Below are positions 1 to 7,586 of a stretch of 10,794 bases of DNA, piece by piece; position 1 is the first letter of the stretch, and the number at the start of each line of letters is the position of its first letter. Origin of the DNA: an uncultured Actinomycetes bacterium. GTDB taxonomy: Bacteria; Actinomycetota; Actinomycetes; Nanopelagicales; Nanopelagicaceae. A program made the translations under genes and the position numbers. The stretch covers positions 1 to 10,794 of the forward strand of contig CAIMNT010000081.1 in assembly GCA_903842855.1 (NCBI GenBank), written 5' to 3'. Below the pieces are notes generated by a model. It was not told the DNA's origin. It did not search any database and was given only the letters and a program-made list of their open reading frames with translations.

Positions 1-2
1 CA

Positions 3-62
3 TTTGTGGGAGCCCCGTTCTTCTTAGTTGTGCTCCGCAATCGCAGAAAGGCCGGACAATGA
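3..62 (+). CDS. FecCD-family ABC transporter permease, C-terminal fragment
   Basis: Only the last 19 codons and the TGA stop are in the window; the gene starts to the left. The residues read GAPFFLVVL followed by a basic tail (RNRRKAG). A Gly-x-Pro-Phe-Phe-Leu segment and an Arg-rich cytoplasmic end are typical of the C-terminus of BtuC/FecD-type permeases, which form the membrane channel of iron-siderophore, haem and cobalamin importers. The stop overlaps the ATPase start as ATGA (59-62), an arrangement that favours translational coupling of two subunits of one transporter. The call rests on a short motif plus the FecE-like neighbour, so the substrate is unknown. Confidence 0.7.
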   Translation, partial: FVGAPFFLVVLRNRRKAGQ

Positions 63-820
63 CAATAGTTGTAACTGATTTAACGGTTCGCTACGGCGAG
101 AAAGTCGTCCTCAATGACATTTCACTCGAGATAACGAGTGGTAAATGGACCTGTCTTGTTGGCCCAAACGGCGCGGGTAAAACCACATTTCTCAAAGTCT
201 TACTCGGTATGTCCCCGTACTCCGGCAGCATTCAAGATCATGGTGTTGAGGTGTTCAAAAACCATAAGCGGAATGTCGCTTTCGTACCCCAGTCCCCACA
301 GATCCCACAAGGTATGACGGTTGCTGAATATGTTGCACTCGGTCGCTCGAAGAAGGATGGTTGGGGAAATGAGTCACTTGCTAGCCGTGCCCTCATCCAC
401 AAAATCTTGGTACAGACCCATCTCTTTGGAATGCATCACAATCTCGTGACACAACTCTCCGGGGGTGAGATGCAACGGGCACTTATTGCTCGGGCCCTTG
501 CGCAAGAGCCGGAGTTAATCTTGCTCGACGAACCAACAAGCGCCTTAGATCTGCATCATCAAATTTCAGTTCTTAACAATATTGAATTACTGAAAGAGGA
601 AGGTGTCACGATCATTTCCACGATGCACGACATAACTCTTGCGGCCATGTTCGCTGAACGTATTGTGATTATGCAACAAGGGCGAGTTCTGCTCTCTGGT
701 TCATCCCACGAAGTGATTCACTCACCTGAACTTAAAAAGGCATTCGACAACAGAATCGACGTTTACACTCTAGATACCGGTCGCCCAGTAGTTGTTGCTA
801 GCAAGGAACAAAACCTTTAA
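59..820 (+). CDS. ABC transporter ATP-binding protein, FecE/BtuD type
   Basis: This is the cytoplasmic ATPase that powers a metal-chelate importer. At 253 residues it has the usual length of a single-domain FecE-like subunit. Visible motifs are the A-loop Tyr12, Walker A GPNGAGKTT (35-43), Q-loop Gln78, signature LSGGE (133-137), Walker B ending LLDEPT (155-160), the D-loop SALD (161-164) and the switch His190. The set is complete, so the ATPase should be active. The ATG at 59 overlaps the permease stop and has GAAAGG at 46-51 as ribosome binding site. The family normally imports ferric siderophores, haem or vitamin B12; the sequence does not say which. The 3' end overlaps the convergent gcvT by four bases. 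No Fur-type operator is visible because the operon start lies outside the window. Confidence 0.9.
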   Translation: MTIVVTDLTVRYGEKVVLNDISLEITSGKWTCLVGPNGAGKTTFLKVLLGMSPYSGSIQDHGVEVFKNHKRNVAFVPQSPQIPQGMTVAEYVALGRSKKDGWGNESLASRALIHKILVQTHLFGMHHNLVTQLSGGEMQRALIARALAQEPELILLDEPTSALDLHHQISVLNNIELLKEEGVTIISTMHDITLAAMFAERIVIMQQGRVLLSGSSHEVIHSPELKKAFDNRIDVYTLDTGRPVVVASKEQNL

Positions 821-1935
821 CGAACGTGTGACTCCACAAAAGGGGGCTTAACAACCTGGACCGAACTTGGCCGTCCCCGTACATCGATCGTTAGCTCTGC
901 CCCAATTTCAATGTCAGGCTTAATAAGAGCCAACCCGATTCCACCTTTTAGCGTTGGAGAGAAAGTTCCGCTCGTCACTTCACCGACAACAGCGCCGGTG
1001 CTATCCATCACGCTCATTCCACCACGTGGAATTCCGCGATCCAAAGATTTTAATCCGCGCAGGATTCGAGGAACTCCTACTGCCTTCTCTGTAAGAAGTG
1101 CAGCTTGACCACGGAAAGCATCTTTCTTCAGAGCCACGGCCCAACCAGCATTTGCTTGTAGCGGAGTAATAGATAGTGAGAGTTCGTGACCGTGCAAGGG
1201 ATAGCCCATCTCTGTGCGCAATGTGTCGCGAGCCCCAAGTCCGCAAACGCGTCCGCCTTGATTCGCAACGGCTGCAACGAGCAGCTCCCACAGTGGCAAG
1301 GTCGAATTCCAGGTCGGGATTAATTCATATCCAAATTCACCGGTGTAGCCAGTGCGACAGATAATCACAGTCCCGAGCGACTCATGTCCTGGGAAGATAA
1401 CTTCGGAGAAGGCCATGTAGTCCAGATCTACCGTTACACCTAGATCTGCCAGGAGCGCTGCGCTCTGGGGCCCTTGAACTGCCAGCACGCCAAAGTCGTG
1501 GTGCGCATTTTTAATTTTCAGACCGAGATCATTCGCTTCTTCCAAGACCGCATAGACCGCGGCGCAATTCGCCGCGTTAGGCACCAGGAAGAACCGCTCG
1601 TCGTCGTAGCGATAGATGATCAGGTCATCAATAACGCCACCCGAGTCATCGCAGAGCAAGTTGTACTGGGCACTGCCATGGCCAATTCGGTTTAGATCAT
1701 TCGTGAAGATGCGATTCAAAAAGAGGAGGGCTCCGGCCCCAGAGACTTCAATCTTGCCTAGGTGCGACACATCAAATATGCCGACATCCTCGCGAACGGC
1801 AGTGTGTTCAGCGATGACTCCCCCTGCGCTGAGCGAACCAATAGCTTTGGGATATTCGATCGGCATCTGCCAGCCACCGAAATTAGCGAGCTTCGCACCA
1901 ACCTGAGAATGCCAATCAAAGAGCGGAGATTCCAT
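817..1935 (-). CDS. gcvT: Aminomethyltransferase, T-protein of the glycine cleavage system
   Basis: GcvT transfers the methylene group of the aminomethyl intermediate on lipoylated GcvH to tetrahydrofolate, releasing ammonia and giving 5,10-methylene-THF. The 372-residue protein has the family's usual length. Family segments in order are FGGWQMP near the N-terminus (19-25), FDVSHLGK (54-61), GGVIDDLI (99-106, with the catalytic Asp), RTGYTGEFGYE (194-204), GLGARDTLR (232-240) with GYPLHGHE (244-251), and GEVTSGTFSP (318-327). The ATG at 1935 is preferred because the protein then starts MESPLFDWH, matching typical GcvT N-termini. No clear Shine-Dalgarno precedes it, but a TANNNT motif does. 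gcvH and gcvP are not adjacent, so the rest of the system must be encoded elsewhere. The paralogue YgfZ is an alternative, but the complete folate-domain motifs favour true GcvT. Confidence 0.92.
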   Translation of the reverse strand: MESPLFDWHSQVGAKLANFGGWQMPIEYPKAIGSLSAGGVIAEHTAVREDVGIFDVSHLGKIEVSGAGALLFLNRIFTNDLNRIGHGSAQYNLLCDDSGGVIDDLIIYRYDDERFFLVPNAANCAAVYAVLEEANDLGLKIKNAHHDFGVLAVQGPQSAALLADLGVTVDLDYMAFSEVIFPGHESLGTVIICRTGYTGEFGYELIPTWNSTLPLWELLVAAVANQGGRVCGLGARDTLRTEMGYPLHGHELSLSITPLQANAGWAVALKKDAFRGQAALLTEKAVGVPRILRGLKSLDRGIPRGGMSVMDSTGAVVGEVTSGTFSPTLKGGIGLALIKPDIEIGAELTIDVRGRPSSVQVVKPPFVESHVR

Positions 1936-2006
1936 ATCGCAAACTTATCTCAAAGATGACCTCAACCGACTTCTCACTGGACATAAATAAGTGAGAGGAT
2001 TACTAA
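1936..2006. promoter_or_regulatory. Divergent gcvT/pepA intergenic spacer
   Basis: These 71 bases separate the divergent starts of gcvT and pepA and must hold a promoter for each unless transcription reads through from outside. The pepA side has a strong Shine-Dalgarno, GAGAGGA at 1993-1999, seven bases before the ATG. It also has an A/T-rich stretch (CATAAATAA, 1982-1990) that could contain a -10 element. No riboswitch-like fold is visible; in particular there is no room for a glycine riboswitch upstream of gcvT. Confidence 0.5.
1942..1947 (-). promoter_or_regulatory. Candidate -10 element for gcvT (leaderless)
   Basis: Read on the reverse strand this is TAAGTT, which fits the actinobacterial -10 pattern TANNNT. 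It lies six bases upstream of the gcvT ATG, so transcription would start at or next to the start codon. That fits the absence of a convincing Shine-Dalgarno. No good -35 hexamer is seen at normal spacing. TANNNT is a weak pattern, so this is tentative. Confidence 0.35.
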
Positions 2007-3503
2007 ATGGCATCCCTTAAATCCGCTCCAGACGCAACTGGAGATGTGCTCGTCCTTGGCCTCTCCTCAAAGTCAGGAAAGTTATCGATTCATCCGAACA
2101 TTGAACATATTGCTTCGATTACACACGACACCAAGAAGTTATTAGAGATTCTCAACGATCTCGGTGCCAGTGGCCGAGTTGATGAGGTTACGAAAGTTCC
2201 CTTCACCGGGCCGCGACTCATTATTTTTACCGGCTTTGGAACGACCGCCGCTACCTACTCACATGAGACTTTGCGCCGTGCGGCTGGAGCAGCTACCCGC
2301 GCCTTGTCCGGTCAGACACATGCGGATTTTGCACTACCCATTTCCAATATCGAAGAGTTCTCAGCAGTCGCGGAAGGCGTTGCACTTGGGGCCTACTCGT
2401 TTACAGAATTCTTAGGTTCATCGAAGTCATCCGCCAAAGCGCCACTGAGTTCCGCAACTATTGTCTCTGGCCTCGGTAATACCGCAGCAGTAAAAAGTGC
2501 GTTAAAGCGAGCAGAAATCTTGGGTAAGAACGTGGCGATAACACGCGACCTCGTTAATACTCCACCTTCTCATCTCACTCCCATCACTTTTAGTACTCAG
2601 ATGAAGAAGATTGCTGTTTCCCTAGGTATCAAAGTGGAGATTTTGAACGAGAAGCAACTCAAGGCAAAGGGCTATGGTGGGATCACCTCCGTTGGCCAGG
2701 GATCATCTAATCCCCCTCGCCTACTCCACTTGACCTACTCCCCCGCCAAGGCCAAAAAGCGCCTGGCATTTGTCGGCAAGGGAATTACCTTTGATTCGGG
2801 CGGATATGCCTTAAAGCCCGCCCTCGGCATGGAGGATATGAAATCGGATATGAGTGGTGCAGCCGCAGTCGTGGCTGCCACATTTGCGATTGCGCAGCTC
2901 AAATTACCCGTGGCAATCGAGGCTTATGCCTGTCTTGCAGAAAACTTGATCAGCGGAGATGCCACCCGTCCAAGTGACATCATCACGATCCTTGGCGGCA
3001 AGACTGTGGAAGTCATCAATCCCGATGCTGAAGGTCGACTCGTCCTCGCCGATGGCATCGTTCGTGCCACCCAGGATGGCGAGCGCAACGGCGGACTTGA
3101 TGGACTTGTCGATGTGGCAACCCTCACCGGCGCCCAAGTAGTTGCCCTCGGAACGCGCACCTCGGCAGTTATGACCAATGATGAAGAGTTCTGCAGCCTC
3201 TTCCTTGAAGCCACCGGCCTATCTGGGGAGTCTTTCTGGCCAATGCCGCTGCCGGAGGATCTCAAAGAGGCGCTCAGCTCATCATCTGCGGACATGATCA
3301 ACGCAAATCCTGCGGTTAAAGCCGGCGGAATGCTTATCGCGGGCCTCTTCCTCAAGGATTTCGTCCCCGATTCCCTGCCTTGGCTCCATTTAGATATTGC
3401 TGGCCCAGCACTTACCCATGAGGCCCATGGCTATACGCCTGTCGGGGGCACCGGAGTTGCGGTGCGCTCCTTGGTCGCACTGGCCGAGTTGGCAGTCTCC
3501 TAG
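2007..3503 (+). CDS. pepA: Leucyl aminopeptidase, M17 family
   Basis: A cytosolic two-metal aminopeptidase that removes N-terminal residues, often leucine, from peptides. Length is 498 residues, normal for M17, with a variable N-terminal domain (about 1-160) and a conserved catalytic domain. The metal and catalytic residues of E. coli PepA align with a constant offset of 12: Lys258 and Asp263 (GKGITFDSGG), Lys270, Asp281 (DMSGAA), Asp340, Glu342 and Arg344. All are present, so activity is expected. The family signature NTDAEGRL reads NPDAEGRL here (338-345), a Thr to Pro change beside the metal ligand. The ATG at 2007 has a strong ribosome binding site. The same gene lies in this position in M. 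tuberculosis (Rv2213), which supports ancient linkage. It may be cotranscribed with lpd, since no intrinsic terminator follows. Confidence 0.95.
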   Translation: MASLKSAPDATGDVLVLGLSSKSGKLSIHPNIEHIASITHDTKKLLEILNDLGASGRVDEVTKVPFTGPRLIIFTGFGTTAATYSHETLRRAAGAATRALSGQTHADFALPISNIEEFSAVAEGVALGAYSFTEFLGSSKSSAKAPLSSATIVSGLGNTAAVKSALKRAEILGKNVAITRDLVNTPPSHLTPITFSTQMKKIAVSLGIKVEILNEKQLKAKGYGGITSVGQGSSNPPRLLHLTYSPAKAKKRLAFVGKGITFDSGGYALKPALGMEDMKSDMSGAAAVVAATFAIAQLKLPVAIEAYACLAENLISGDATRPSDIITILGGKTVEVINPDAEGRLVLADGIVRATQDGERNGGLDGLVDVATLTGAQVVALGTRTSAVMTNDEEFCSLFLEATGLSGESFWPMPLPEDLKEALSSSSADMINANPAVKAGGMLIAGLFLKDFVPDSLPWLHLDIAGPALTHEAHGYTPVGGTGVAVRSLVALAELAVS

Positions 3504-3589
3504 CGTTAGATCGAGAAGAGTGTGGCCTCAACTCGTGGCAGGATTAGCCACCTGTGCGGCAAATCTGAATAGCGAAGAAAAGGTGAAGT

Positions 3590-4957
3590 GTGAACGAATT
3601 TGATCTTGTCATCCTGGGTGGCGGCAGCGGCGGATATGCCTGTGCCCTACGAGGAGCTCAACTTGGACTATCTGTAGTCCTCATTGAAAAAGACAAGGTT
3701 GGCGGCACTTGCCTACACCGCGGTTGTATTCCAACCAAGGCGCTGCTCCACGCTGGTGAGGTAGCCGATAACGCGCGCCACGCCTCAGATTTTGGAGTTA
3801 ATGCTCAGTTCATCTCTATCGATATGTTGGCGGTTAACGCCTACAAAGATGGCGTGATCTCCAAATTACATAAGGGACTTCAAGGACTTGTTAAGTCTCG
3901 CAACATAACCTACGTCGAAGGTCATGGACGCCTGGTTGCCAAGAACCAAGTTGAGGTTAACGGCACCGTTTACACCGGTAAGAACGTCGTACTTGCGACA
4001 GGTTCATACGCCAAGACTCTGCCTGGCCTTGAGATTGATGGCAAGCAGATCGTCACCAGTAACGAAGCGATGTCATTTGATTACGTTCCAAAGTCTGTAA
4101 TTGTTCTTGGTGGAGGCGTTATTGGTTGCGAGTTCGCATCTGTATGGAACTCATTTGGATCCGAGGTCACCATCATCGAAGGTCTACCTCGACTCGTTGC
4201 ACTAGAGGATGAAACCTCAAGCAAGCAATTAGAACGCGCCTATCGTAAGCGCGGAATCAAATTTGAAGTCGGAGTTAAGTTCGCTTCTGCAACAAAGGGT
4301 CCAGAAGGCGTAACAGTCACCCTCGAAAATGGTGCAACGCATACCGCAGATGTCCTGCTCGTTGCAGTTGGTCGTGGACCAGTCTCCGCAAACCTTGGTT
4401 ACGAAGAACAAGGCATCACCATGGATCGCGGTTACCTCATCGTCGATAACAAGTGCCGAACAAATGTTCCAGGTATCTGGGCAGTTGGAGATCTGATTCC
4501 AACTCTGCAACTTGCTCACGTGGGTTTTGCTGAAGGAATCTTGGTTGCCGAGGAGATTGCCGGTCTTAATCCTCGTCCAATCAATTACGACGGAGTTCCT
4601 CGCGTTACTTACTCGGAGCCTGAGGTTGCATCCGTTGGACTTACAACCGCTCAAGCAAAAGAACGCGGTTATGACATTGTCGAGATCAGTTACGACCTCG
4701 CCGGAAACGGTAAGGCAAACATCCTGAAGACCGCCGGTTCTGTAAAACTTGTCGCTGAGAAGAATGGACCGGTCCTTGGTGTTCACATGGTCGGCTCTCG
4801 CGTTGGTGAATTGCTCGCTGAGGGACAATTGATTTATAACTGGGAGGCAACAGCATCTGATGTTGCTCCATTGATTCACGCTCACCCAACCCTTTCTGAG
4901 GCGTTAGGCGAAGCTCACTTAGCACTTGCCGGCAAACCACTGCACGCCCACGGGTAA
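3590..4957 (+). CDS. lpd: Dihydrolipoyl dehydrogenase (E3)
   Basis: This FAD enzyme reoxidises the dihydrolipoyl arm of 2-oxoacid dehydrogenase complexes and of GcvH, passing electrons to NAD. The 455-residue protein has the full E3 architecture: FAD-binding GGGSGG (10-15), the redox disulfide in GGTCLHRGCIP (Cys41 and Cys46), NAD-binding GGGVIGCE (174-181), the second FAD motif around AVGD (298-301), and a dimerisation domain with the catalytic His432-Glu437 pair in HPTLSE. These separate it from glutathione or mercuric reductases. The start is GTG at 3590, the first codon giving the standard N-terminus, with AAAGGTGA (3579-3586) just upstream. It lies 14 bases before the E2 gene, so the two are almost certainly one transcript. 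The 86-base gap after pepA holds no clear terminator or promoter. Confidence 0.95.
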   Translation: MNEFDLVILGGGSGGYACALRGAQLGLSVVLIEKDKVGGTCLHRGCIPTKALLHAGEVADNARHASDFGVNAQFISIDMLAVNAYKDGVISKLHKGLQGLVKSRNITYVEGHGRLVAKNQVEVNGTVYTGKNVVLATGSYAKTLPGLEIDGKQIVTSNEAMSFDYVPKSVIVLGGGVIGCEFASVWNSFGSEVTIIEGLPRLVALEDETSSKQLERAYRKRGIKFEVGVKFASATKGPEGVTVTLENGATHTADVLLVAVGRGPVSANLGYEEQGITMDRGYLIVDNKCRTNVPGIWAVGDLIPTLQLAHVGFAEGILVAEEIAGLNPRPINYDGVPRVTYSEPEVASVGLTTAQAKERGYDIVEISYDLAGNGKANILKTAGSVKLVAEKNGPVLGVHMVGSRVGELLAEGQLIYNWEATASDVAPLIHAHPTLSEALGEAHLALAGKPLHAHG

Positions 4958-4971
4958 TAGGAGAAATCGCA

Positions 4972-6696
4972 ATGACCTTTTCAGTAACCATGCCTGCACT
5001 CGGAGAGTCAGTTACCGAAGGCACTGTCACGCGTTGGCTCAAGAACGAGGGCGATCACGTCAATGTCGATGAGCCACTACTCGAGGTTTCAACAGACAAG
5101 GTTGATACAGAGATTCCTTCACCTGTTTCGGGAACTTTGACTCGTATCGTCGTTGCAATTGACTCAACCGTTGCAGTTGGCGCAGAACTTGCGGTCATCG
5201 ATGACGGTGTTACTTCAACCGCTGCGCCTGTTGCCTCAGCTCCCGTGGTTGAAACTCCAACACCAGTTGCTCCAGCTGTCGAAGCACCTGCTCCTGTCAT
5301 TGCCGCCCCAGTAGTTGAGGCTGCAGCCCCAGTTGCACCCGCTCCAGCTTCTGCAGGTGTCGTTGTAACAATGCCCGCACTTGGTGAATCTGTAACTGAA
5401 GGGACTGTTACACGATGGCTCAAGAACGTCGGGGACACAATCAATGTTGATGAACCGCTATTAGAAGTTTCTACAGACAAAGTCGATACTGAAATTCCTT
5501 CTCCCGCTACCGGCACGATTCTTGCGATTGATGTTCCAGTTGATTCCACCGTTGCAGTTGGAGCGCGTTTGGCCCTCATTGGTGCAGCCGATGCTGCTCC
5601 TGTCCCAGCCCAAGAAAAAATTGCTGAGGCACTGGTTCCAGCTCCAGTGACCGCTGTAGAAGAAAACTTGCCTGTAACTCCGCCCGTCGTGGTGGCCCCA
5701 GTAGCCCCAGTGGTTGCTGCCCCTGTAGTACCAGTTATTGCGGCTCCTGCTGCTCCAGTCGCACTCGATGATTCCTATGTAACTCCAATTGTTCGACAGT
5801 TCGCTAAAGAACAGGGCGTCAATCTCGCAAGCGTTAAGGGCACTGGCGTTGGAGGACGTATCCGCAAGGAAGATGTTCTCGCCGCAGCTAAACCTGCTCC
5901 AGTCGCCGCAGCGTCTGCTGCTCCTGCTGCACCTGCAGCCTCAGCTCCAAAGGCTTCAGCCCCTGTTGTTGTATCACCACTTCGCGGAACAACCGTCACC
6001 ATGTCGCGTCTGCGCAAAGTCATCGCTGCTCGCATGGTCGAATCACTTCAAGTCAGTGCACAACTCACTACGGTTGTAGAAGTAGATGTAACAAAGATTG
6101 CTCGTTTACGCGATAACGCCAAGGCGGCATTCGCAGCTCGTGAGGGTGTAAATCTCACCTTTTTGCCATTCTTTGCCGTTGCAGTATGCGAAGCTCTCAA
6201 GCAGCATCCAGTACTCAACTCATCTGTTGATGGAGATCAAGTTACCTACCATGGAGCCGAACACCTCGGAATTGCAGTTGATACCGAACGTGGACTACTT
6301 GTCCCCGTTGTACGCGATGCTGGTGATTTAAATATTGGTGCTCTCTCTCGCAAGATCTCAGATGTGGCAGCTCGCACCCGTGACAACAAGATCAGCCCGG
6401 ATGAATTAGGTGGCGGAACCTTCACCATCACCAACACTGGAAGCCGTGGAGCGCTCTTTGATACTCCGATCATTAATCAACCTCAGGTTGCGATTCTTGG
6501 TATCGGATCAGTTGTCAAGCGGCCAATGGTTATCAAGGGGGCCGATGGCGGAGAGAACATCGCTATCCGTTCAATGGTTTATCTTGCACTTTCTTATGAT
6601 CACCGCATCGTCGATGGAGCTGATGCCGCTCGCTTCCTAGTCACTCTCAAAGAGCGACTCGAAGAGGGCAGCTTCGAATCTGATCTAGGTTTGTAA
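4972..6696 (+). CDS. 2-oxoacid dehydrogenase E2 with two lipoyl domains (dihydrolipoyl acyltransferase)
   Basis: The E2 core passes acyl groups from E1 to coenzyme A through swinging lipoyl arms. Of its 574 residues, lipoyl domain 1 covers about 3-77 (lipoyl-Lys43 in STDKVDTE) and lipoyl domain 2 about 130-204 (Lys170, same motif). A peripheral-subunit-binding domain spans about 267-303 (TPIVRQFAKE, GTGVGGRIRKEDV), and the acyltransferase domain runs from about 335 to the end. The catalytic His544 and Asp548 lie in SYDHRIVDG. Ala/Pro/Val-rich linkers (about 80-128, 205-262, 304-333) join the domains. The start is ATG 4972 with AGGAGA at 4959-4964. Such genes are often labelled sucB, but the M. 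tuberculosis gene at this locus (dlaT, Rv2215) serves pyruvate dehydrogenase. No E1 gene is present to settle substrate, so I leave the symbol empty. Confidence 0.95.
   Translation: MTFSVTMPALGESVTEGTVTRWLKNEGDHVNVDEPLLEVSTDKVDTEIPSPVSGTLTRIVVAIDSTVAVGAELAVIDDGVTSTAAPVASAPVVETPTPVAPAVEAPAPVIAAPVVEAAAPVAPAPASAGVVVTMPALGESVTEGTVTRWLKNVGDTINVDEPLLEVSTDKVDTEIPSPATGTILAIDVPVDSTVAVGARLALIGAADAAPVPAQEKIAEALVPAPVTAVEENLPVTPPVVVAPVAPVVAAPVVPVIAAPAAPVALDDSYVTPIVRQFAKEQGVNLASVKGTGVGGRIRKEDVLAAAKPAPVAAASAAPAAPAASAPKASAPVVVSPLRGTTVTMSRLRKVIAARMVESLQVSAQLTTVVEVDVTKIARLRDNAKAAFAAREGVNLTFLPFFAVAVCEALKQHPVLNSSVDGDQVTYHGAEHLGIAVDTERGLLVPVVRDAGDLNIGALSRKISDVAARTRDNKISPDELGGGTFTITNTGSRGALFDTPIINQPQVAILGIGSVVKRPMVIKGADGGENIAIRSMVYLALSYDHRIVDGADAARFLVTLKERLEEGSFESDLGL
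4990..5199 (+). repeat. Lipoyl-domain repeat, copy 1
   Basis: This encodes residues 7-76 of the E2. It aligns without gaps to copy 2 at 5371-5580, with 57 of 70 residues identical by hand count. The DNA differs at many third codon positions, so the duplication is old and the protein sequence is under constraint. Confidence 0.85.
5371..5580 (+). repeat. Lipoyl-domain repeat, copy 2
   Basis: This encodes residues 134-203 of the E2, offset 127 residues from copy 1. Both copies keep the lipoyl-lysine motif STDKVDTE. Most differences fall just after the motif, in the segment corresponding to residues 51-63 of copy 1. Confidence 0.85.
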
Positions 6697-6698
6697 TC

Positions 6699-7586
6699 GT
6701 GAGCGCCCCAATGCGTATCGCAGTTACGGGTTCCACCGGATTAATCGGAACCGCTCTCGTGGGCCAACTCAAGGCTGAAGGCCATACTGTTCTGCGTTTA
6801 GTTCGTCGCAAGCCACACTCTGCAGAAGAAGTGCAGTGGGACCCCACTGCCGGAACGATTGATTTATCTGCGCTTGAAGGTGTGGACGCGGTTATCCATT
6901 TAGCTGGTGCCGGCGTTGGTGATAAGCGGTGGACTGCTAGATATCGCGCCACCATTCTTAACTCTCGTTTACTTGGAACCACCACCATTGCAAATGCCGT
7001 TACAACTTTGAAGCCAAAGGTATTTATCTCCGCAAGTGCCATTGGTTTCTATGGCGAGACTGGAAACCGCGCAGTTGTCGAGACTGATCGCGGCGGCGAG
7101 GAATTCCTCTCTGCTGTTTGTCGCGAATGGGAGGCCGCTGCTGATCTTGCAACCGGAGTTCGCACTGTAAAGATTCGCACGGGCTTGGTCTTAGATCCAA
7201 CTGGTGGAGCACTTGGTCGCCTGCTGCCTTTCTTCCGCCTGGGAATCGGCGGCAAGTTGGGTTCAGGTAAGCAATGGTGGTCATGGATTACTTTGCATGA
7301 TGAGATCAAAGCAATCATCCACTGCCTAACAGCAGATATTTCTGGTCCAGTAAATCTGACCTCGCCTAATCCCGTGACCAATCAAGAGTTCACTGGAACC
7401 TTAGCGCGTGCACTTCATCGCCCGGCGTTGTTTCCAGTTCCAGGATTTGCACTCAAACTTTTAGTCGGGGGTTTTTCTAGCGAGATTTTAGGTTCAGCAA
7501 AGGTTTTACCTAAAGCTTTGCAAGACAGTGGTTTTGTATGGGACTACCCGCACCTGACCACAGCGCTAGAAGCGCTTATCGAATAG
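6699..7586 (+). CDS. TIGR01777-family NAD-dependent epimerase-like protein (SDR fold, DUF1731 C-terminus)
   Basis: An atypical short-chain dehydrogenase of the YfcH/TIGR01777 group, whose substrate is not established. The 295-residue protein starts with a Rossmann loop GSTGLIG (11-17). It continues with a dinucleotide-fold segment VIHLAGAGVGDKRW (65-78), the family segment ISASAIGFYG (110-119) and WSWITLHDEI (194-203). It ends in a DUF1731-type tail (about 240-290, including RPALFPVPGF and PKALQDSGF). The GTG at 6699 lies two bases after the E2 stop and has only a weak ribosome binding site (AGGT, 6687-6690). An ATG at 6711 would shorten it by four residues; coupling to the E2 favours the GTG. 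The M. tuberculosis counterpart sits between dlaT and lipB (Rv2216), so a link to lipoate or E2 metabolism is plausible but unproven. Confidence 0.88.
   Translation: MSAPMRIAVTGSTGLIGTALVGQLKAEGHTVLRLVRRKPHSAEEVQWDPTAGTIDLSALEGVDAVIHLAGAGVGDKRWTARYRATILNSRLLGTTTIANAVTTLKPKVFISASAIGFYGETGNRAVVETDRGGEEFLSAVCREWEAAADLATGVRTVKIRTGLVLDPTGGALGRLLPFFRLGIGGKLGSGKQWWSWITLHDEIKAIIHCLTADISGPVNLTSPNPVTNQEFTGTLARALHRPALFPVPGFALKLLVGGFSSEILGSAKVLPKALQDSGFVWDYPHLTTALEALIE
7562..7576. terminator. Small hairpin at the convergent gene ends
   Basis: AGCGCT, then AGA, then AGCGCT can form a perfect 6-bp stem with a 3-base loop. It lies in the last codons of the TIGR01777 gene and reaches the stop codon of the reverse-strand oxidoreductase. 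Neither strand has a T-run after it, so it is not a canonical intrinsic terminator. It is the only compact hairpin where the two transcripts meet. Confidence 0.25.

Noticed and set aside
795..804. Perfect 10-base palindrome TTGCTAGCAA near the 3' end of the ATPase gene, considered as an operator.
   Set aside because: It lies inside coding sequence at the end of a gene with no promoter to control nearby, and short palindromes are expected by chance.
1936..2006. Possible glycine riboswitch upstream of gcvT.
   Set aside because: The spacer is 71 bases, too short for a glycine aptamer plus expression platform, and no conserved aptamer core is visible on either strand.
2924..3355. Reverse-strand open frame of 143 codons inside pepA.
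   Set aside because: It covers the conserved metal-binding region of pepA, is Ser/Arg-rich without any family motif, and has no start context.
3535..3551. Inverted repeat GTGGC / GCCAC with a 7-base loop in the pepA-lpd gap, considered as a terminator.
   Set aside because: The stem is only 5 bp and no T-run follows, so it does not support transcription termination; chance is likely in an 86-base spacer.
4229..4885. Long open frame on the reverse strand inside lpd (218 codons).
   Set aside because: It is antisense to an lpd with all catalytic motifs, has no recognisable domain, and is explained by codon bias of the real gene.
5200..5370. Alanine/proline/valine-rich low-complexity region, considered as an error-prone or recombined insertion.
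   Set aside because: It is the normal flexible linker between lipoyl domains, in frame, and similar linkers flank the subunit-binding domain.
5055..5579. Reverse-strand open frame rich in Ala, Gly, Thr and Ser within the E2 gene.
   Set aside because: It mirrors the Ala/Pro linkers and duplicated lipoyl domains on the opposite strand; the repetitive composition is a reflection and not a gene.
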